Source of the DNA: JAGDVO01 sp964590075 [NCBI: uncultured Aquificales bacterium]
GTDB lineage: Bacteria > Thermosulfidibacterota > Thermosulfidibacteria > Thermosulfidibacterales
NCBI GenBank assembly: GCA_964590075.1
Contig: CAZPXS010000003.1
Coordinates: 67,085 to 131,084, forward strand
Direction of reading: 5' to 3'
Length of the DNA: 64,000 nucleotides
The position numbers and the translations under genes were made by a program. The notes beneath the pieces were generated by a model, which saw only the letters and a program-made list of their open reading frames with translations, was not told where the DNA came from and ran no database searches. Numbering within the stretch: the stretch's first letter is position 1; every line of letters starts with the position of its first letter. This document shows positions 27,469 through 37,110 of the stretch, piece by piece.

Positions 27469-29421
27469 ATGAAGAGGTTCATCGGTGTAGTACTATTTAA
27501 GCTCTTTGTTTTACTATTCCTAGTAAGTCCTACCCTTGCAGAGTATAGTAGTGAGGAGATAGTAGTTTCCGCAACAAGAATATCGGAGCCAAAAAAGGAA
27601 TCCACCAGGTACATCACCGTAATCACTAAAGAAGATATTAAGAGTATGGTAACAACCTCAACAAACATAGGTGATCTAATCGAGAAAATGGGACTTGGTC
27701 ACATCCACAAGTATCCGGGTAGTTTAACTGCCAAAATAACTTTAAGGGGATTTTCCAGCGATTCTATGGGAGACCCATTTAAGGGCGGAGTCTTAATTCT
27801 TTTAAACGGCCATCCTATAGGACTTACAAACTTAGCCACAGTACCCGTGGATGATATTGAAAGAATAGAGGTAATAAGGGGAACCTCAAGTGCCCTATAC
27901 GGAAGTCAGGGTATGGGTGGTGTAATAAACATAATTACCAAAGAGGCAAGTGAGAAAGGGCTACATTCATCCGTAAAGTTAACAGCAGGTAGTTTTCAAT
28001 ATAGAAAGGGTTATTTAAACTTATCGTACAAGACAGACACCTTATCCATCTACGGTAGCTATGGTAGAGAAAAGAGTGATAACTATGAAGTTAAAAATCT
28101 AGGAGTTTACAACAACACAGATTACGAGAATCACAACGGTTATATAAGCCTAGTATTCGAGCCAACCAAGGATCATAAGTTTTTCGGTAGAATACTGAGT
28201 TGGCATGGTTGGGATATAGGTAGTCCTGGCCCCCTATATTCACCTAGTCCACATGCGGAAACCGATAGACTAAAGACCGTATACGAAGGTGGTTATGAGG
28301 GTACATTCGGCAAACTAACCCTTTATCATGTTATAGACCACTACACCTATACGGATCCAAATTGGGGATACAAATCCAAGAGTAACTACAATACCGAAGG
28401 TATAGACTACAACAAGAGTTTTAACATCCTTAACTCTACGGTACTTATAGGTGGATCCTATAACAGGATATACTCAGAGCAACCGGTTTTAAAACCAAAT
28501 CAACCAAAGGCGGATCACATAAACTACGCATTATACGCTATAATTGAGAAGAGATTATTTGAGAGATTAACGATCAACCTAAGTGGTAGGTATGACTATT
28601 ATCGATTAAAGATACTTCCAACAGGCGGAATAAAGGTCAATCCCTCTACGGAGGATGAAGATCAGTTTACATACAATATTGGTTTCAGGTATGTCCTATT
28701 TGACTGGATAAGTATAAAAGGTAACTTTGGTAAAGGTTTTAGAGTACCCACTCCACTAGAGAGAACAGGGAATTACACAACAACCTACAGAACCTGGATA
28801 GGTAACCCAGCTCTAAAACCTGAGAAGGCTTATAATCTCGATGGCGGCGTAGACATCAATAAAGGACCTCTGGGTCTATATTTAGGTGCCTTCTATTACA
28901 ACTATCTCGACAAGATAATTTCATATCAAGTCAAGAAAAGCTATTACTCCTACAAGAATACACCTGGAGCAAGAATAAGCGGTGTGGAAATGGAGGGAAG
29001 TCTTGAGTTGGCAGAACTATTAAAACTACCCATATCACTTAAACCCTACTTCAATCTAACCTATCTAACAACATATCACTTAGATAGACCTGAAAATAAC
29101 GAAAGGAGAATAACCTATCTACCCGACTGGGTAGGATCAATAGGCATAAGGGCTTCTGGTGAAAAGTTCTGGTTTGATGTATCTGGGAGATATAACGGTA
29201 GGGAGAAGGTTGATGACTGGAACTTTTATTCCAAAACCTACGGTCAGATCATCGACAAGGGCGGATATACTGTTTTATACCTATCCATGGGAGTTAAACC
29301 TATAAAGAATCTGGAAATATCCCTCGGTATAGAAAACCTATTAAACAGATACTACGAAGTTGTAAAGGATTATCCGGCAAGTAAGATAAACACTAAGCTC
29401 TCTGTCTCGTATAAGTTCTAA
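27469..29421 (+). CDS. btuB: TonB-dependent outer-membrane receptor, probably cobalamin (BtuB-like)
   Basis: Outer-membrane uptake receptor of 650 residues. A signal peptide (1-24, ending TLA-EY) is followed by the TonB box EEIVVSATR (29-37), the plug domain with GFSSD, ILLNGHPIG, VIRGTSSALYGSQGMGGVINIIT, and a 22-strand-type barrel rich in Tyr/Asn. The barrel has the GKGFRVPTPLERTG motif and ends in aromatic KLSVSYKF. Cobalamin is inferred from the B12 riboswitch directly upstream; the barrel itself does not prove the ligand. No BtuFCD genes are in the window. A TonB-like gene lies convergently downstream. Confidence 0.88.
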   Translation: MKRFIGVVLFKLFVLLFLVSPTLAEYSSEEIVVSATRISEPKKESTRYITVITKEDIKSMVTTSTNIGDLIEKMGLGHIHKYPGSLTAKITLRGFSSDSMGDPFKGGVLILLNGHPIGLTNLATVPVDDIERIEVIRGTSSALYGSQGMGGVINIITKEASEKGLHSSVKLTAGSFQYRKGYLNLSYKTDTLSIYGSYGREKSDNYEVKNLGVYNNTDYENHNGYISLVFEPTKDHKFFGRILSWHGWDIGSPGPLYSPSPHAETDRLKTVYEGGYEGTFGKLTLYHVIDHYTYTDPNWGYKSKSNYNTEGIDYNKSFNILNSTVLIGGSYNRIYSEQPVLKPNQPKADHINYALYAIIEKRLFERLTINLSGRYDYYRLKILPTGGIKVNPSTEDEDQFTYNIGFRYVLFDWISIKGNFGKGFRVPTPLERTGNYTTTYRTWIGNPALKPEKAYNLDGGVDINKGPLGLYLGAFYYNYLDKIISYQVKKSYYSYKNTPGARISGVEMEGSLELAELLKLPISLKPYFNLTYLTTYHLDRPENNERRITYLPDWVGSIGIRASGEKFWFDVSGRYNGREKVDDWNFYSKTYGQIIDKGGYTVLYLSMGVKPIKNLEISLGIENLLNRYYEVVKDYPASKINTKLSVSYKF

Positions 29422-29428
29422 ATCGATA

Positions 29429-29452
29429 GGGAAGGGGGTATTCCCCTTTCCC
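29429..29452. terminator. GC-rich hairpin between convergent genes
   Basis: GGGAAGGGG (29429-29437) pairs with CCCCTTTCCC (29443-29452) with a one-base bulge. No good T-tract follows on either strand, so it may be a weak bidirectional terminator. Confidence 0.4.
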
Positions 29453-29479
29453 AAAACATTAAATAAACTAACCCAAACA

Positions 29480-30331
29480 TCACTCCAATTTAAAGACAAC
29501 TGGAACAATCACCTCAACAGGATCATCGACATTAGTTAGCCGTTCCCTCGATTTCTTAAGTTGGGTAAAGGCATTTATCACCTCATCATCAAGAACCTTG
29601 TAGCCCGAGGATTTTTCAATTCTAAAAGAATCAATAACACCGTTATCTACTTTAACCTTAACAATAATCCTCCCTTCCCAACTATTCACCCTTGCCACGT
29701 AAGGATATTTTATATATTGTTCTATTTTTTGCAAAAGTATATTTGTAACCAATTTTTTAAAATTATCCTCTCGCTTTACTACATTGTGTTTAGGATCTAC
29801 ACCTATACCATAGCCATTAGAACCAGGTTGGCTTCCATAAACACTTCCAGAGCCTATACCATATCCACTTCCTCCACCACCCGTCCCTGAACCAGCTCCA
29901 GAACCACTATCAAGACCTTGTATATCATCTCCCTTATTGGATCCTATACCTATAGAATTGTAGCTAGTCTGTATCTCTTTGGATCCCTTATCTTCAATCT
30001 TATAAATCTCACCTCTGGTATTACGACTATACTCAACTATAGAGGAAATATTGATCCTCTTATAAAGCTGATTTTTAAGATCCTTTTTAGGTCTATGTCT
30101 ACCATTTTCTTTTACCTTACCATTTTCTATTCCAACTACCCCCTTACCACTACCTCCACCCCCATTGCCGTATATGGATAGAAGATAAAGGGATCCTCCA
30201 CCCCTTCCAGCCTTTAAACCACAACTAGGGTCTTCCAATTTCAATAAAGATACAAAAGAAAGAACGTGAATAAGTATAGCTACAACGATATATCTAAACC
30301 TTATTCCATCACCAATAAAGGAACTTCCCAA
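29480..30331 (-). CDS. TonB-like energy transducer with glycine-rich linker
   Basis: A 283-residue protein: N-terminal membrane helix (about 13-30), a long linker, and a C-terminal TonB domain with YPYVARVNSWEGRIIVKVKV and IEKSSGYKVLDDEVINAF. TonB transmits proton-motive energy to outer-membrane receptors, presumably including the neighbouring BtuB-like one. The linker is rich in Gly/Ser/Tyr (repeats such as GSGAGSGTGGGGSGYG) and almost lacks the usual proline-rich stretch. The TTG start has GGAGG six bases upstream. ExbB/ExbD are not nearby. The gene is convergent with the receptor gene. Confidence 0.8.
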   Translation of the reverse strand: MGSSFIGDGIRFRYIVVAILIHVLSFVSLLKLEDPSCGLKAGRGGGSLYLLSIYGNGGGGSGKGVVGIENGKVKENGRHRPKKDLKNQLYKRINISSIVEYSRNTRGEIYKIEDKGSKEIQTSYNSIGIGSNKGDDIQGLDSGSGAGSGTGGGGSGYGIGSGSVYGSQPGSNGYGIGVDPKHNVVKREDNFKKLVTNILLQKIEQYIKYPYVARVNSWEGRIIVKVKVDNGVIDSFRIEKSSGYKVLDDEVINAFTQLKKSRERLTNVDDPVEVIVPVVFKLE

Positions 30332-30428
30332 ACCATACCTCCGCCTACAACTTCATCTAACTAAAACCGTATATTAAGTCAATTAAGTCTAATTAAAGAT
30401 ACTAAATTAAAATTAGAATAAGTTAGTC

Positions 30429-30456
30429 TTGACAAAAATATATAACGGTGTATTAT
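30429..30456 (+). promoter_or_regulatory. Promoter of the OFA-type transporter
   Basis: TTGACA (30429-30434), 16-bp spacer, TATTAT (30451-30456), 40 bp before the start codon. Three ATTAA-containing direct repeats lie 30-55 bp upstream. Confidence 0.6.
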
Positions 30457-30495
30457 TTACTATAGAATGTTATTTAAAACATTTTTTGGAGGTGG

Positions 30496-31704
30496 ATGAT
30501 GAATAGGTGGATGTATGTAATGTTAGGTCTGATCATCAATGTTATTCTTGGTACCGTTTATGCCTTTAGTCTTTTTAGGCCACCCCTTGAGAAGATGTGG
30601 GGGATAAGTGCTACTGAGAGTGGTTTACCCTACATGGTATTCCTTGCCTTAATTTGGGTTGGGATGCCACTTGGTGCGAAACTAATGAGAAAGTATGGTT
30701 CTCCCAAGCCACCGATGATTATAGGTGCAGTCCTAACAGGTATAGGTTACATTTTAGCAGGCTTTTCACCAAACATATGGTTTTTAACTTTAGCTTACGG
30801 AATAATCGCGGGAACGGGAGTGTGGATCGTATACGGATGTCCTATAGCAACAAGCACAAGATGGTTCCCTGACAAAACCGGTATAGCGGTAGGTCTTACC
30901 GTCGGTGGTTTCGGTCTATCAGCTTTTATAACAGGTCCTGTTATCAAGGGATTGATAGGAGCGGTAGGTCCACTTAATACCTTCCTATACTTAGGAATAG
31001 CCTACCTGGTGTTACTTATAATTCTATCACTACCTTATAAGTTCCCTCCCGAGGGGTATTCACCTGCTCCATCCACATCGCAACAGCAAAAGGCAACAAC
31101 ACCAAGTGCAACTGTAGTTGAGATACCATTATCAGAGGCATCGAAGACCATTCAGTTCTGGGCTTTATATATAGCTTTCGTCGCTGGTTCCCTAGCAGGT
31201 CTACTTGCAATAGGTACAAGCGCTCCTGTTGCAAAGGAAGTTGGAGTACCGTCAGAAATGGTAACAATGGCGATTCAAATCTTTGCCCTTTGTAACTTTG
31301 CAGGTAGACCTCTATTCGGTTGGCTAACGGACAAGTTAGGATCGAAGGGAGCTACTATGCTATCCCATACCCTGATATTCCTGGCAAGCATCTTTCTCTA
31401 CACAACAAGAAATACAGTAGCATTCATTATAAGCTACATGATTCTATGGCTTAATCTGGGTGGTTGGCTTGCAATAGCTCCAACATCGGTAAGAAGGTTC
31501 TTTGGAGTCAAATACGCAGCCGACATATACGGTGTAGTAATTAGCGCTTATGGAGTTGGAGCAATCGTTGGTACTTTAGTTTCAGGAAAGATAAAGGATA
31601 TTACAGGATCCTACATTAACTCATTCCCGATTGTTGCAGCATTAGCCATCCTAGGATTCTTATGCGCCTTTGGTATGAAACCGTTAGCTAAAAAAGAAGC
31701 ATAA
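30496..31704 (+). CDS. MFS transporter, oxalate/formate antiporter (OFA) family
   Basis: A 402-residue, 12-helix transporter. The N-terminal NVILGTVYAFSLFRPPLEKMWG is characteristic of the OFA family of carboxylate transporters; GTGVWIVYGCPIATSTRWFPDKTGIAVGLTVGGFGLSAF and GRPLFGWLTDKLGSKGA are further landmarks. Probable substrates are small mono- or dicarboxylates, not specified by the sequence. GGAGG lies 6 bases before a second ATG at 30499, which may be the true start. It is monocistronic, with a strong terminator after it. Confidence 0.87.
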   Translation: MMNRWMYVMLGLIINVILGTVYAFSLFRPPLEKMWGISATESGLPYMVFLALIWVGMPLGAKLMRKYGSPKPPMIIGAVLTGIGYILAGFSPNIWFLTLAYGIIAGTGVWIVYGCPIATSTRWFPDKTGIAVGLTVGGFGLSAFITGPVIKGLIGAVGPLNTFLYLGIAYLVLLIILSLPYKFPPEGYSPAPSTSQQQKATTPSATVVEIPLSEASKTIQFWALYIAFVAGSLAGLLAIGTSAPVAKEVGVPSEMVTMAIQIFALCNFAGRPLFGWLTDKLGSKGATMLSHTLIFLASIFLYTTRNTVAFIISYMILWLNLGGWLAIAPTSVRRFFGVKYAADIYGVVISAYGVGAIVGTLVSGKIKDITGSYINSFPIVAALAILGFLCAFGMKPLAKKEA

Positions 31705-31726
31705 CCTCAATAATTATTAAAAACCT

Positions 31727-31762
31727 AAAGGCCCCTCCTTTACGGAAGGGGCCTTTTCTTTT
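31727..31762 (+). terminator. Intrinsic terminator after the OFA transporter
   Basis: AAAGGCCCCTCC pairs with GGAAGGGGCCTTT around a short loop, followed by TTCTTTTT. It separates the transporter from glnE. Confidence 0.85.
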
Positions 31763-31783
31763 TCCGATATTACTGTTATATAA

Positions 31784-34372
31784 GTGGGCATGGTAAACCT
31801 TAAAGAGATCATAACAACATCACCCCATCCTGAAAACGTGGAAAAAACTCTCCTATCCTTAGGTAATAAAGTGGTAGAAAGTCTTATAAAATCAGAAGAA
31901 ATTGAAAATTTTGTATTTTGTTGTGGCGTAAGTCACTTCATAGCGAGAGAATCTATAAGAGATCCATCTATAATTAACGATATATTCATAAATAAAGGCT
32001 ATAAAAATTCTATAAATAGAAACGAACAAGAAACAAAAAAGATCAAAGATATCAAAGAACTAAAAAAATGGCATAAAAAAGAACATATAAGAATAGCTGT
32101 TAGGGATCTCCTATCCATAGCGGACGTAAGGAGAATCTTAAAAGAACTATCCATCTTAGCAGATATAACGATAAAAAAGGTGGTTGAACTACATAACGGT
32201 GATTACACCAATCGCATAATGATAGTGGGCTTAGGGAAATTAGGAGGAGAGGAGTTAAATTATTTTTCAGACATAGACTTAATGTATGTTTATGGAAATG
32301 AATCAAACCACGAAGATTTTGTTAGGTTCTTTGAAAAAATAACTTCAACGCTACAGGATGAAAAGGAGGGATACAAGACCTACAACGTAGATCTAAGGCT
32401 CAGGCCACAAGGTAACGCAGGTCCGATATGCCTACCAATTGAGGCTTATAGAATATACTACGAGAACTACGGTAGATTCTGGGAAAAGATGATGTTGATA
32501 AAGGCAAGACCTGTATTGGGTAACAGGAACATCATAGAAGAGTTTTATAACATAATCACCCCATTTGTTTATAAGAGATATCTAGACTTTTCCTACATTG
32601 AAAGAATAAAAAACCTAAGAGACGAAATACTGCAGGAAGCATCGACTCTCGAAGACAACATAAAACTCATGAGAGGCGGAATAAGAGAAATTGAATTTAT
32701 TGTCAATGCTTTTCAACTTCTATATGGTGGCAAGATAGAATGGTTTAGGAACCCTAATATAACAACAACACTTAGTAGACTTCACGCGTCTGGATTTTTA
32801 AATTCCGAGGACTATAGCAAACTTTATAACGGATACATTTTTTTAAGAAAACTAGAAAATAGACTTCAGATCTCCTATCGCACCCAAACCCATGCCCTCC
32901 CGAAGAACGAAAAAGACCTAAGAAGAATAGCTATATCTATGGGCTTCTCAGGAAACCACTGTATAGATCAATTGAAAGAAAAACTGGAAGAGATAAGAAA
33001 CAACATATCCTCCATATTTGAAGAGCTCTTTTCGGATAAAAGGGAAAAGACGGTAACTATAATTAACGACCCCGTTATATGGGATGCTGTAAAGAATCTA
33101 AACGAGGAACATGAAAACCTCGGATACATATTATACGAAGAATCTATAAATTCTGTAGATGCGCAACTTTTTATGAAGAATATAAGTTTTGTTATAAAAA
33201 ACATAGAATACCCCAAACATTCGTTTATGGATCTAATTCTTAACGATAAAAACTTTAGGAACCTGATTGTTAAAATTTTAGGTACAAGTCAGTACGTATC
33301 AAAAGTTTTACAAAAAAATAAACACTTAAATGAATATATAATTCAAAAAATTATCGATATGAGTATACTTGATTCAAAAATAACAAATAAAAAGTTGAAA
33401 ATGATATCCGAGTCCTTAGAAGATATTACACCTCAAACCGTAAGAATGATAAGGGATATAGTTCTCACAGAAACGATGATGCTCGATTCTTTAAAAATAA
33501 TAGATATAAACGATGTAGAAAATATTCTATCAAAATTTGCACATATCATAGTGAACAAAGTATACAATAAAATAAAATCAAAATATAATGAGTCAAACCT
33601 CAATATAATAGCGCTTGGGAAATTCTCTACGAAGGAAATGTTGTACTTTTCAGATATAGATTTAATGTTTTTAGGTGATGAATCAGATCAAAACTTAAAC
33701 TTAGCTAACGAATTTATAAAATTCTTTTCTAAAGAGAAACTTCTGGAAGATGACATCTACACTATAGATATTAGGCTGAAACCATTTGGTAGTGCTGGGG
33801 CAATAGTAACATCTCCAAACTCATTCATAAAATACATAGAGGAACACTTAAGGAGCTGGGAGATACTAGCCTATTCAAGAGCTCGTAGTATCACAGGATA
33901 CAATGAAGAAATAAAGAATATATTTGAAAAATTAAGTAGCATAAAGCTACATAAAAATCAATTTAAAGATATACTAGAAAAAGTTAGAGATGGATTTTCC
34001 AAAAAAATCTATGACATGAAATTATCCATAGGAGGTATAATAGAAATAGATTTAATACTGAGTTATCTAAAAATTAATTTTAACTTAAAATCATTTAGCA
34101 ATAAATCTTTATTTAAAGAAGTTAAAGCAAAAAATTTAATAGATAGAAAAATCCTAAAGCAACTGGAAGAAGATTATTATTTTCTCAGGTTGTTAGAAAA
34201 AAACTGTAAACTTTTATTTTATCCTCCAACCAGTGAACTACCAAACAAAGGTAAGAAACTCTCAATACTATCAAAATTAATAGGAAAAGATGAGGATTAT
34301 ATAATAGAAAACTTCATCAATACAAAAAAGAAGATATGCGAGAACATAAATATAATAGTAGAGAAATTATAA
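31784..34372 (+). CDS. glnE: Glutamine synthetase adenylyltransferase/adenylyl-removase
   Basis: Controls glutamine synthetase by adenylylation and deadenylylation. Both nucleotidyltransferase halves are visible: GLGKLGGEELNYFSDIDL (about 149-166) with DLRLRPQGNAGPI, and ALGKFSTKEMLYFSDIDL (about 608-625) with DIRLKPFGSAGAI. At 862 residues it is somewhat shorter than the Escherichia coli protein (about 946). The reported start is a GTG; an ATG two codons later (31790) follows a TATATA and may be the real, possibly leaderless, start. glnA and glnB are not in the window. Very AT-rich towards its 3' end. Confidence 0.92.
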   Translation: MGMVNLKEIITTSPHPENVEKTLLSLGNKVVESLIKSEEIENFVFCCGVSHFIARESIRDPSIINDIFINKGYKNSINRNEQETKKIKDIKELKKWHKKEHIRIAVRDLLSIADVRRILKELSILADITIKKVVELHNGDYTNRIMIVGLGKLGGEELNYFSDIDLMYVYGNESNHEDFVRFFEKITSTLQDEKEGYKTYNVDLRLRPQGNAGPICLPIEAYRIYYENYGRFWEKMMLIKARPVLGNRNIIEEFYNIITPFVYKRYLDFSYIERIKNLRDEILQEASTLEDNIKLMRGGIREIEFIVNAFQLLYGGKIEWFRNPNITTTLSRLHASGFLNSEDYSKLYNGYIFLRKLENRLQISYRTQTHALPKNEKDLRRIAISMGFSGNHCIDQLKEKLEEIRNNISSIFEELFSDKREKTVTIINDPVIWDAVKNLNEEHENLGYILYEESINSVDAQLFMKNISFVIKNIEYPKHSFMDLILNDKNFRNLIVKILGTSQYVSKVLQKNKHLNEYIIQKIIDMSILDSKITNKKLKMISESLEDITPQTVRMIRDIVLTETMMLDSLKIIDINDVENILSKFAHIIVNKVYNKIKSKYNESNLNIIALGKFSTKEMLYFSDIDLMFLGDESDQNLNLANEFIKFFSKEKLLEDDIYTIDIRLKPFGSAGAIVTSPNSFIKYIEEHLRSWEILAYSRARSITGYNEEIKNIFEKLSSIKLHKNQFKDILEKVRDGFSKKIYDMKLSIGGIIEIDLILSYLKINFNLKSFSNKSLFKEVKAKNLIDRKILKQLEEDYYFLRLLEKNCKLLFYPPTSELPNKGKKLSILSKLIGKDEDYIIENFINTKKKICENINIIVEKL

Positions 34373-35235
34373 TAGTTACATTACAAAACAAACTAACGGG
34401 CATAAACTATCCGTTACTATGGCTTGCAAAATGTAAAGGATATGAAGTTTTATGTAGAAAAAGTTCTAATGTAGAAGAATACTGTAAAAAAAATAAGATC
34501 AAATATAGCTATTATAGCCTTAGTAAAATAGCTAAATTCTTGTCAAAGGATAAATTAATATTAACAGCCAGCAGCAAAGAAACCTTACAGATCTTTACCC
34601 TAGCGCTAGCTCTAAATAGCGTAAAAAAAATAATAAAACTAAAATTAAGGGAAGGTAATGATTTCTTTGATAAGATTTCATCAAAGATTGATACAGGATG
34701 GATAGATAGTGATTTTCTAACATTAGAAAAAAATGTAGATAAAAAGGAATTTTTAACCATAGTAACAAGATTAAAACCTGGTAAAAATATACTAAGGCTT
34801 TTGTTAACCTTAAGGGACATAAAGATAAATGTTAAAAAAATCATAAGAGGAGATGGAGAACTAAAGAAGTTGGTTAAGCTAATACCGGTTGATCTATTAA
34901 AGTTAGTAGAGGAAAAACTAAGGGAGGATGAATATATAAACCTCCTAGATGGGTCGGAGATACTCCTATATCCATCCCATGGTACAGACTTAACCTGTAG
35001 AACCGTTTTAGAAGCAGCAAGTAGAGGATGTGCCGTCATAAACTTTGAACCATTAGCAAAAAAATACATCATAAATGGCAAAACCGGCTATAACATTGAT
35101 ATAAATAATAAGAACAATCACATTCTTATAAGCAAGATTCTCTTAAACCGGAAGCTACTACGCGTACTCTCCCTAAATGCCAAAAGAGAGGCTAAAAAGT
35201 ATAATGCTAAAACTATTCCCTTACCATTTTTATAG
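34336..35235 (+). CDS. GT4-like glycosyltransferase (divergent)
   Basis: A 299-residue protein. The C-terminal third resembles the nucleotide-sugar site of GT-B enzymes: IRGDGELKKLVKLI, ILLYPSHGTDLTCRTVLEAASRGCAVINFE, then IINGKTGYNID. The N-terminal domain is short and unlike known families, so the acceptor and donor are unknown. It overlaps glnE by 37 bp, so the real start may be further in, and its 3' end overlaps thiC by 23 bp on the opposite strand. Composition is very AT-rich with AAA-dominated lysines, like the 3' part of glnE. Confidence 0.6.
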   Translation: MREHKYNSREIIIVTLQNKLTGINYPLLWLAKCKGYEVLCRKSSNVEEYCKKNKIKYSYYSLSKIAKFLSKDKLILTASSKETLQIFTLALALNSVKKIIKLKLREGNDFFDKISSKIDTGWIDSDFLTLEKNVDKKEFLTIVTRLKPGKNILRLLLTLRDIKINVKKIIRGDGELKKLVKLIPVDLLKLVEEKLREDEYINLLDGSEILLYPSHGTDLTCRTVLEAASRGCAVINFEPLAKKYIINGKTGYNIDINNKNNHILISKILLNRKLLRVLSLNAKREAKKYNAKTIPLPFL

Positions 35236-36490
35236 CACAGTACTCCCCACACATAGTACATACATCATCTTCGCGAGGAAGCCTCTCTCTTCTCATGCTT
35301 TCGGCCTTAACAGGGTCTATGGCTAACTTAATCTGGGTATCCCAATCTAGGTTCCACCTTGCCATAGACATAGCCCTATCCCTCTCTATAGCCTTTGGTA
35401 AACCCTTTGCCAAATCAGCAGCATGGGCCGCAATCTTAGCAGCAATGACACCCTCCCTCACATCCTCGACTGTAGGAAGCCTCAAGTGTTCCGATGGAGT
35501 AACATAACACAAGAAATCGGCACCATAATAAGCAGCAAGAGCACCACCTATCGCCGAAACGAGGTGATCGTAACCGGGTGCAGAATCGGTAACAAGAGGA
35601 CCAAGTACATAAAAGGGGGCACCATGGCATAGTCTTTTCTGTAAAATTATGTTCGTCTCTATCTGGTTAAGGGGCACATGTCCCGGCCCTTCAACCATAA
35701 CCTGCACACCCTTCTCCCAAGCTCTCTGGACAAGCTCTCCCAATATAATCAACTCCTGTATCTGAGCCCTATCCGTCGCATCCAATACAGAACCTGGTCT
35801 AAAACCATCACCAAGGGAGAGGGTCAAATCGTATTCCTTGGCTATATCCAGCAATTCATCGAAAAATTCGTAAAGGGGATTCTCCTTTCTATTATATCTC
35901 ATCCAACTAACTAGGAAAGCACCACCCCTACTTACAACCCCTAAAATCCTTCCCTCCCTCTCCATCCTCTCCATAGACTCAAGGGTAACGCCGCAGTGCA
36001 CGGTTATAAAATCGACACCATCCTCGGCATGCTTTCTAATAACATCAAACAGGAACTCCTTCTCCATGGTAACGAAAGGTTTTCCCTTGTTCTTCCACTC
36101 TATAGCAGCCTGATATATAGGAACGGTACCAACCATAACGGGACACTCTTTAAGTATCAATCTCCTAATATAGTCAAGATCACCACCAGTTGAAAGATCC
36201 ATAACCGCATCAGCACCAGCCATAACCGCTGCCTTCATCTTCAAGAGCTCTTCATCGTAGTTACAGTAATCACTCGAAGTCCCTATGTTTGCATTAACCT
36301 TGGTTGAAAGTCCTTTCCCGATACCTATAGGCTCCCTCCATTTCCTGTTCTTATTGTAAGGTATTATGACTGTGCCTTCAGCTACTCTCCTTCTTAACTC
36401 CTCTACATCTATACCTTCCTTACTCGCAACTTTTCTCATCTCCTCCGTTATAATTCCCTTCCTCGCGTACTCTAACTGAGTCATATTCAA
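35213..36490 (-). CDS. thiC: Phosphomethylpyrimidine synthase
   Basis: Radical SAM enzyme that turns AIR into HMP-P for thiamin. The 425-residue protein has the core TSSDYCNYDEELLKMKAAVMAGADAVMDLSTGGD, VEGPGHVPLNQIE, FYVLGPLVTDSAPGYDHL and the unusual C-terminal cluster motif CTMCGEYC. Last gene of yggS-thi4-thiE-thiC; its start overlaps thiE by 4 bp. It is of the shorter ThiC type without the N-terminal extension of the enterobacterial enzyme. Confidence 0.95.
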   Translation of the reverse strand: MNMTQLEYARKGIITEEMRKVASKEGIDVEELRRRVAEGTVIIPYNKNRKWREPIGIGKGLSTKVNANIGTSSDYCNYDEELLKMKAAVMAGADAVMDLSTGGDLDYIRRLILKECPVMVGTVPIYQAAIEWKNKGKPFVTMEKEFLFDVIRKHAEDGVDFITVHCGVTLESMERMEREGRILGVVSRGGAFLVSWMRYNRKENPLYEFFDELLDIAKEYDLTLSLGDGFRPGSVLDATDRAQIQELIILGELVQRAWEKGVQVMVEGPGHVPLNQIETNIILQKRLCHGAPFYVLGPLVTDSAPGYDHLVSAIGGALAAYYGADFLCYVTPSEHLRLPTVEDVREGVIAAKIAAHAADLAKGLPKAIERDRAMSMARWNLDWDTQIKLAIDPVKAESMRRERLPREDDVCTMCGEYCAIKMVRE

Positions 36491-37110
36491 CTCACCCCCT
36501 CTAGAACTTCTCTAAGTCTTTTTGCCACCATCATTGGATCCATCTTATAAAATATCGACATACAAACCGCAACTACAACCCCCTTTTCTCTCAATTCCCT
36601 CGCCCTATCAAAGTCTATTCCTCCTAAGGGATAAACGGGTCTATCCACAGTTCTTGCCAATTCAACGAACCTATCGACACCCAGAGGTCTAGCAAAGGGC
36701 TTACTCTTTGTATAAAAAACCGGCGAGAGTATAAAATAATCGACGTTATCCTTCAAATTCCTCAACTCCTCCTCACTATGAGCGGAATACCCTATAAGCC
36801 CTTCCCATATCTTTTTGGCATCAGTAGGTGAGATGCTATCCGCACCGAGTTGTACACCACAGGCAGATACAATTTGCGCTACATCGATTCTATCCTTTAT
36901 GATCAGTTTAGCCCCAAAATCGTAAGTCAGTTTTCTGAATTCCCTCGCTATTGCGACCAAAACCTTAGGAGGTAGATCGGGTTCCCTGATTATCACTGCA
37001 TCAACACCACCCTTTAAAGCAGACTCTACGAGTTTTATCAAGGGCTTATCCTTAACGAGGTGACGATTAGTTACGAGAGCTAATCTAAAGGGATATACTA
37101 GTTTATTCAT
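36487..37110 (-). CDS. thiE: Thiamin-phosphate synthase
   Basis: Joins HMP-PP and thiazole phosphate to thiamin phosphate. The 207-residue TIM barrel shows the pattern of ThiE: VDAVIIREPDL, LIIKDRIDVA, GVQLGADS, IGYSAHSEEEL, FILSPVFYTKSKPFARPLGVDRF and YPLGGIDF. The usual Q-x-R-x-K in the first motif is IIREPD here. It overlaps both neighbours by 4 bp, consistent with coupled translation. TenI-like regulators share this fold, but the linkage to thiC and thi4 supports ThiE. Confidence 0.88.
   Translation of the reverse strand: MNKLVYPFRLALVTNRHLVKDKPLIKLVESALKGGVDAVIIREPDLPPKVLVAIAREFRKLTYDFGAKLIIKDRIDVAQIVSACGVQLGADSISPTDAKKIWEGLIGYSAHSEEELRNLKDNVDYFILSPVFYTKSKPFARPLGVDRFVELARTVDRPVYPLGGIDFDRARELREKGVVVAVCMSIFYKMDPMMVAKRLREVLEGVS

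Noticed and set aside
27240-27668. Open frames on both strands over the cobalamin riboswitch (for example 27278-27472 plus, 27240-27668 minus)
   Set aside because: They overlap the aptamer, its expression platform and the signal peptide of the receptor; the protein sequences look like read-through of structured RNA.
34512-35081. 189-codon minus-strand open frame
   Set aside because: It is low-complexity Ser/Phe/Leu sequence antisense to the AT-rich glycosyltransferase-like gene.
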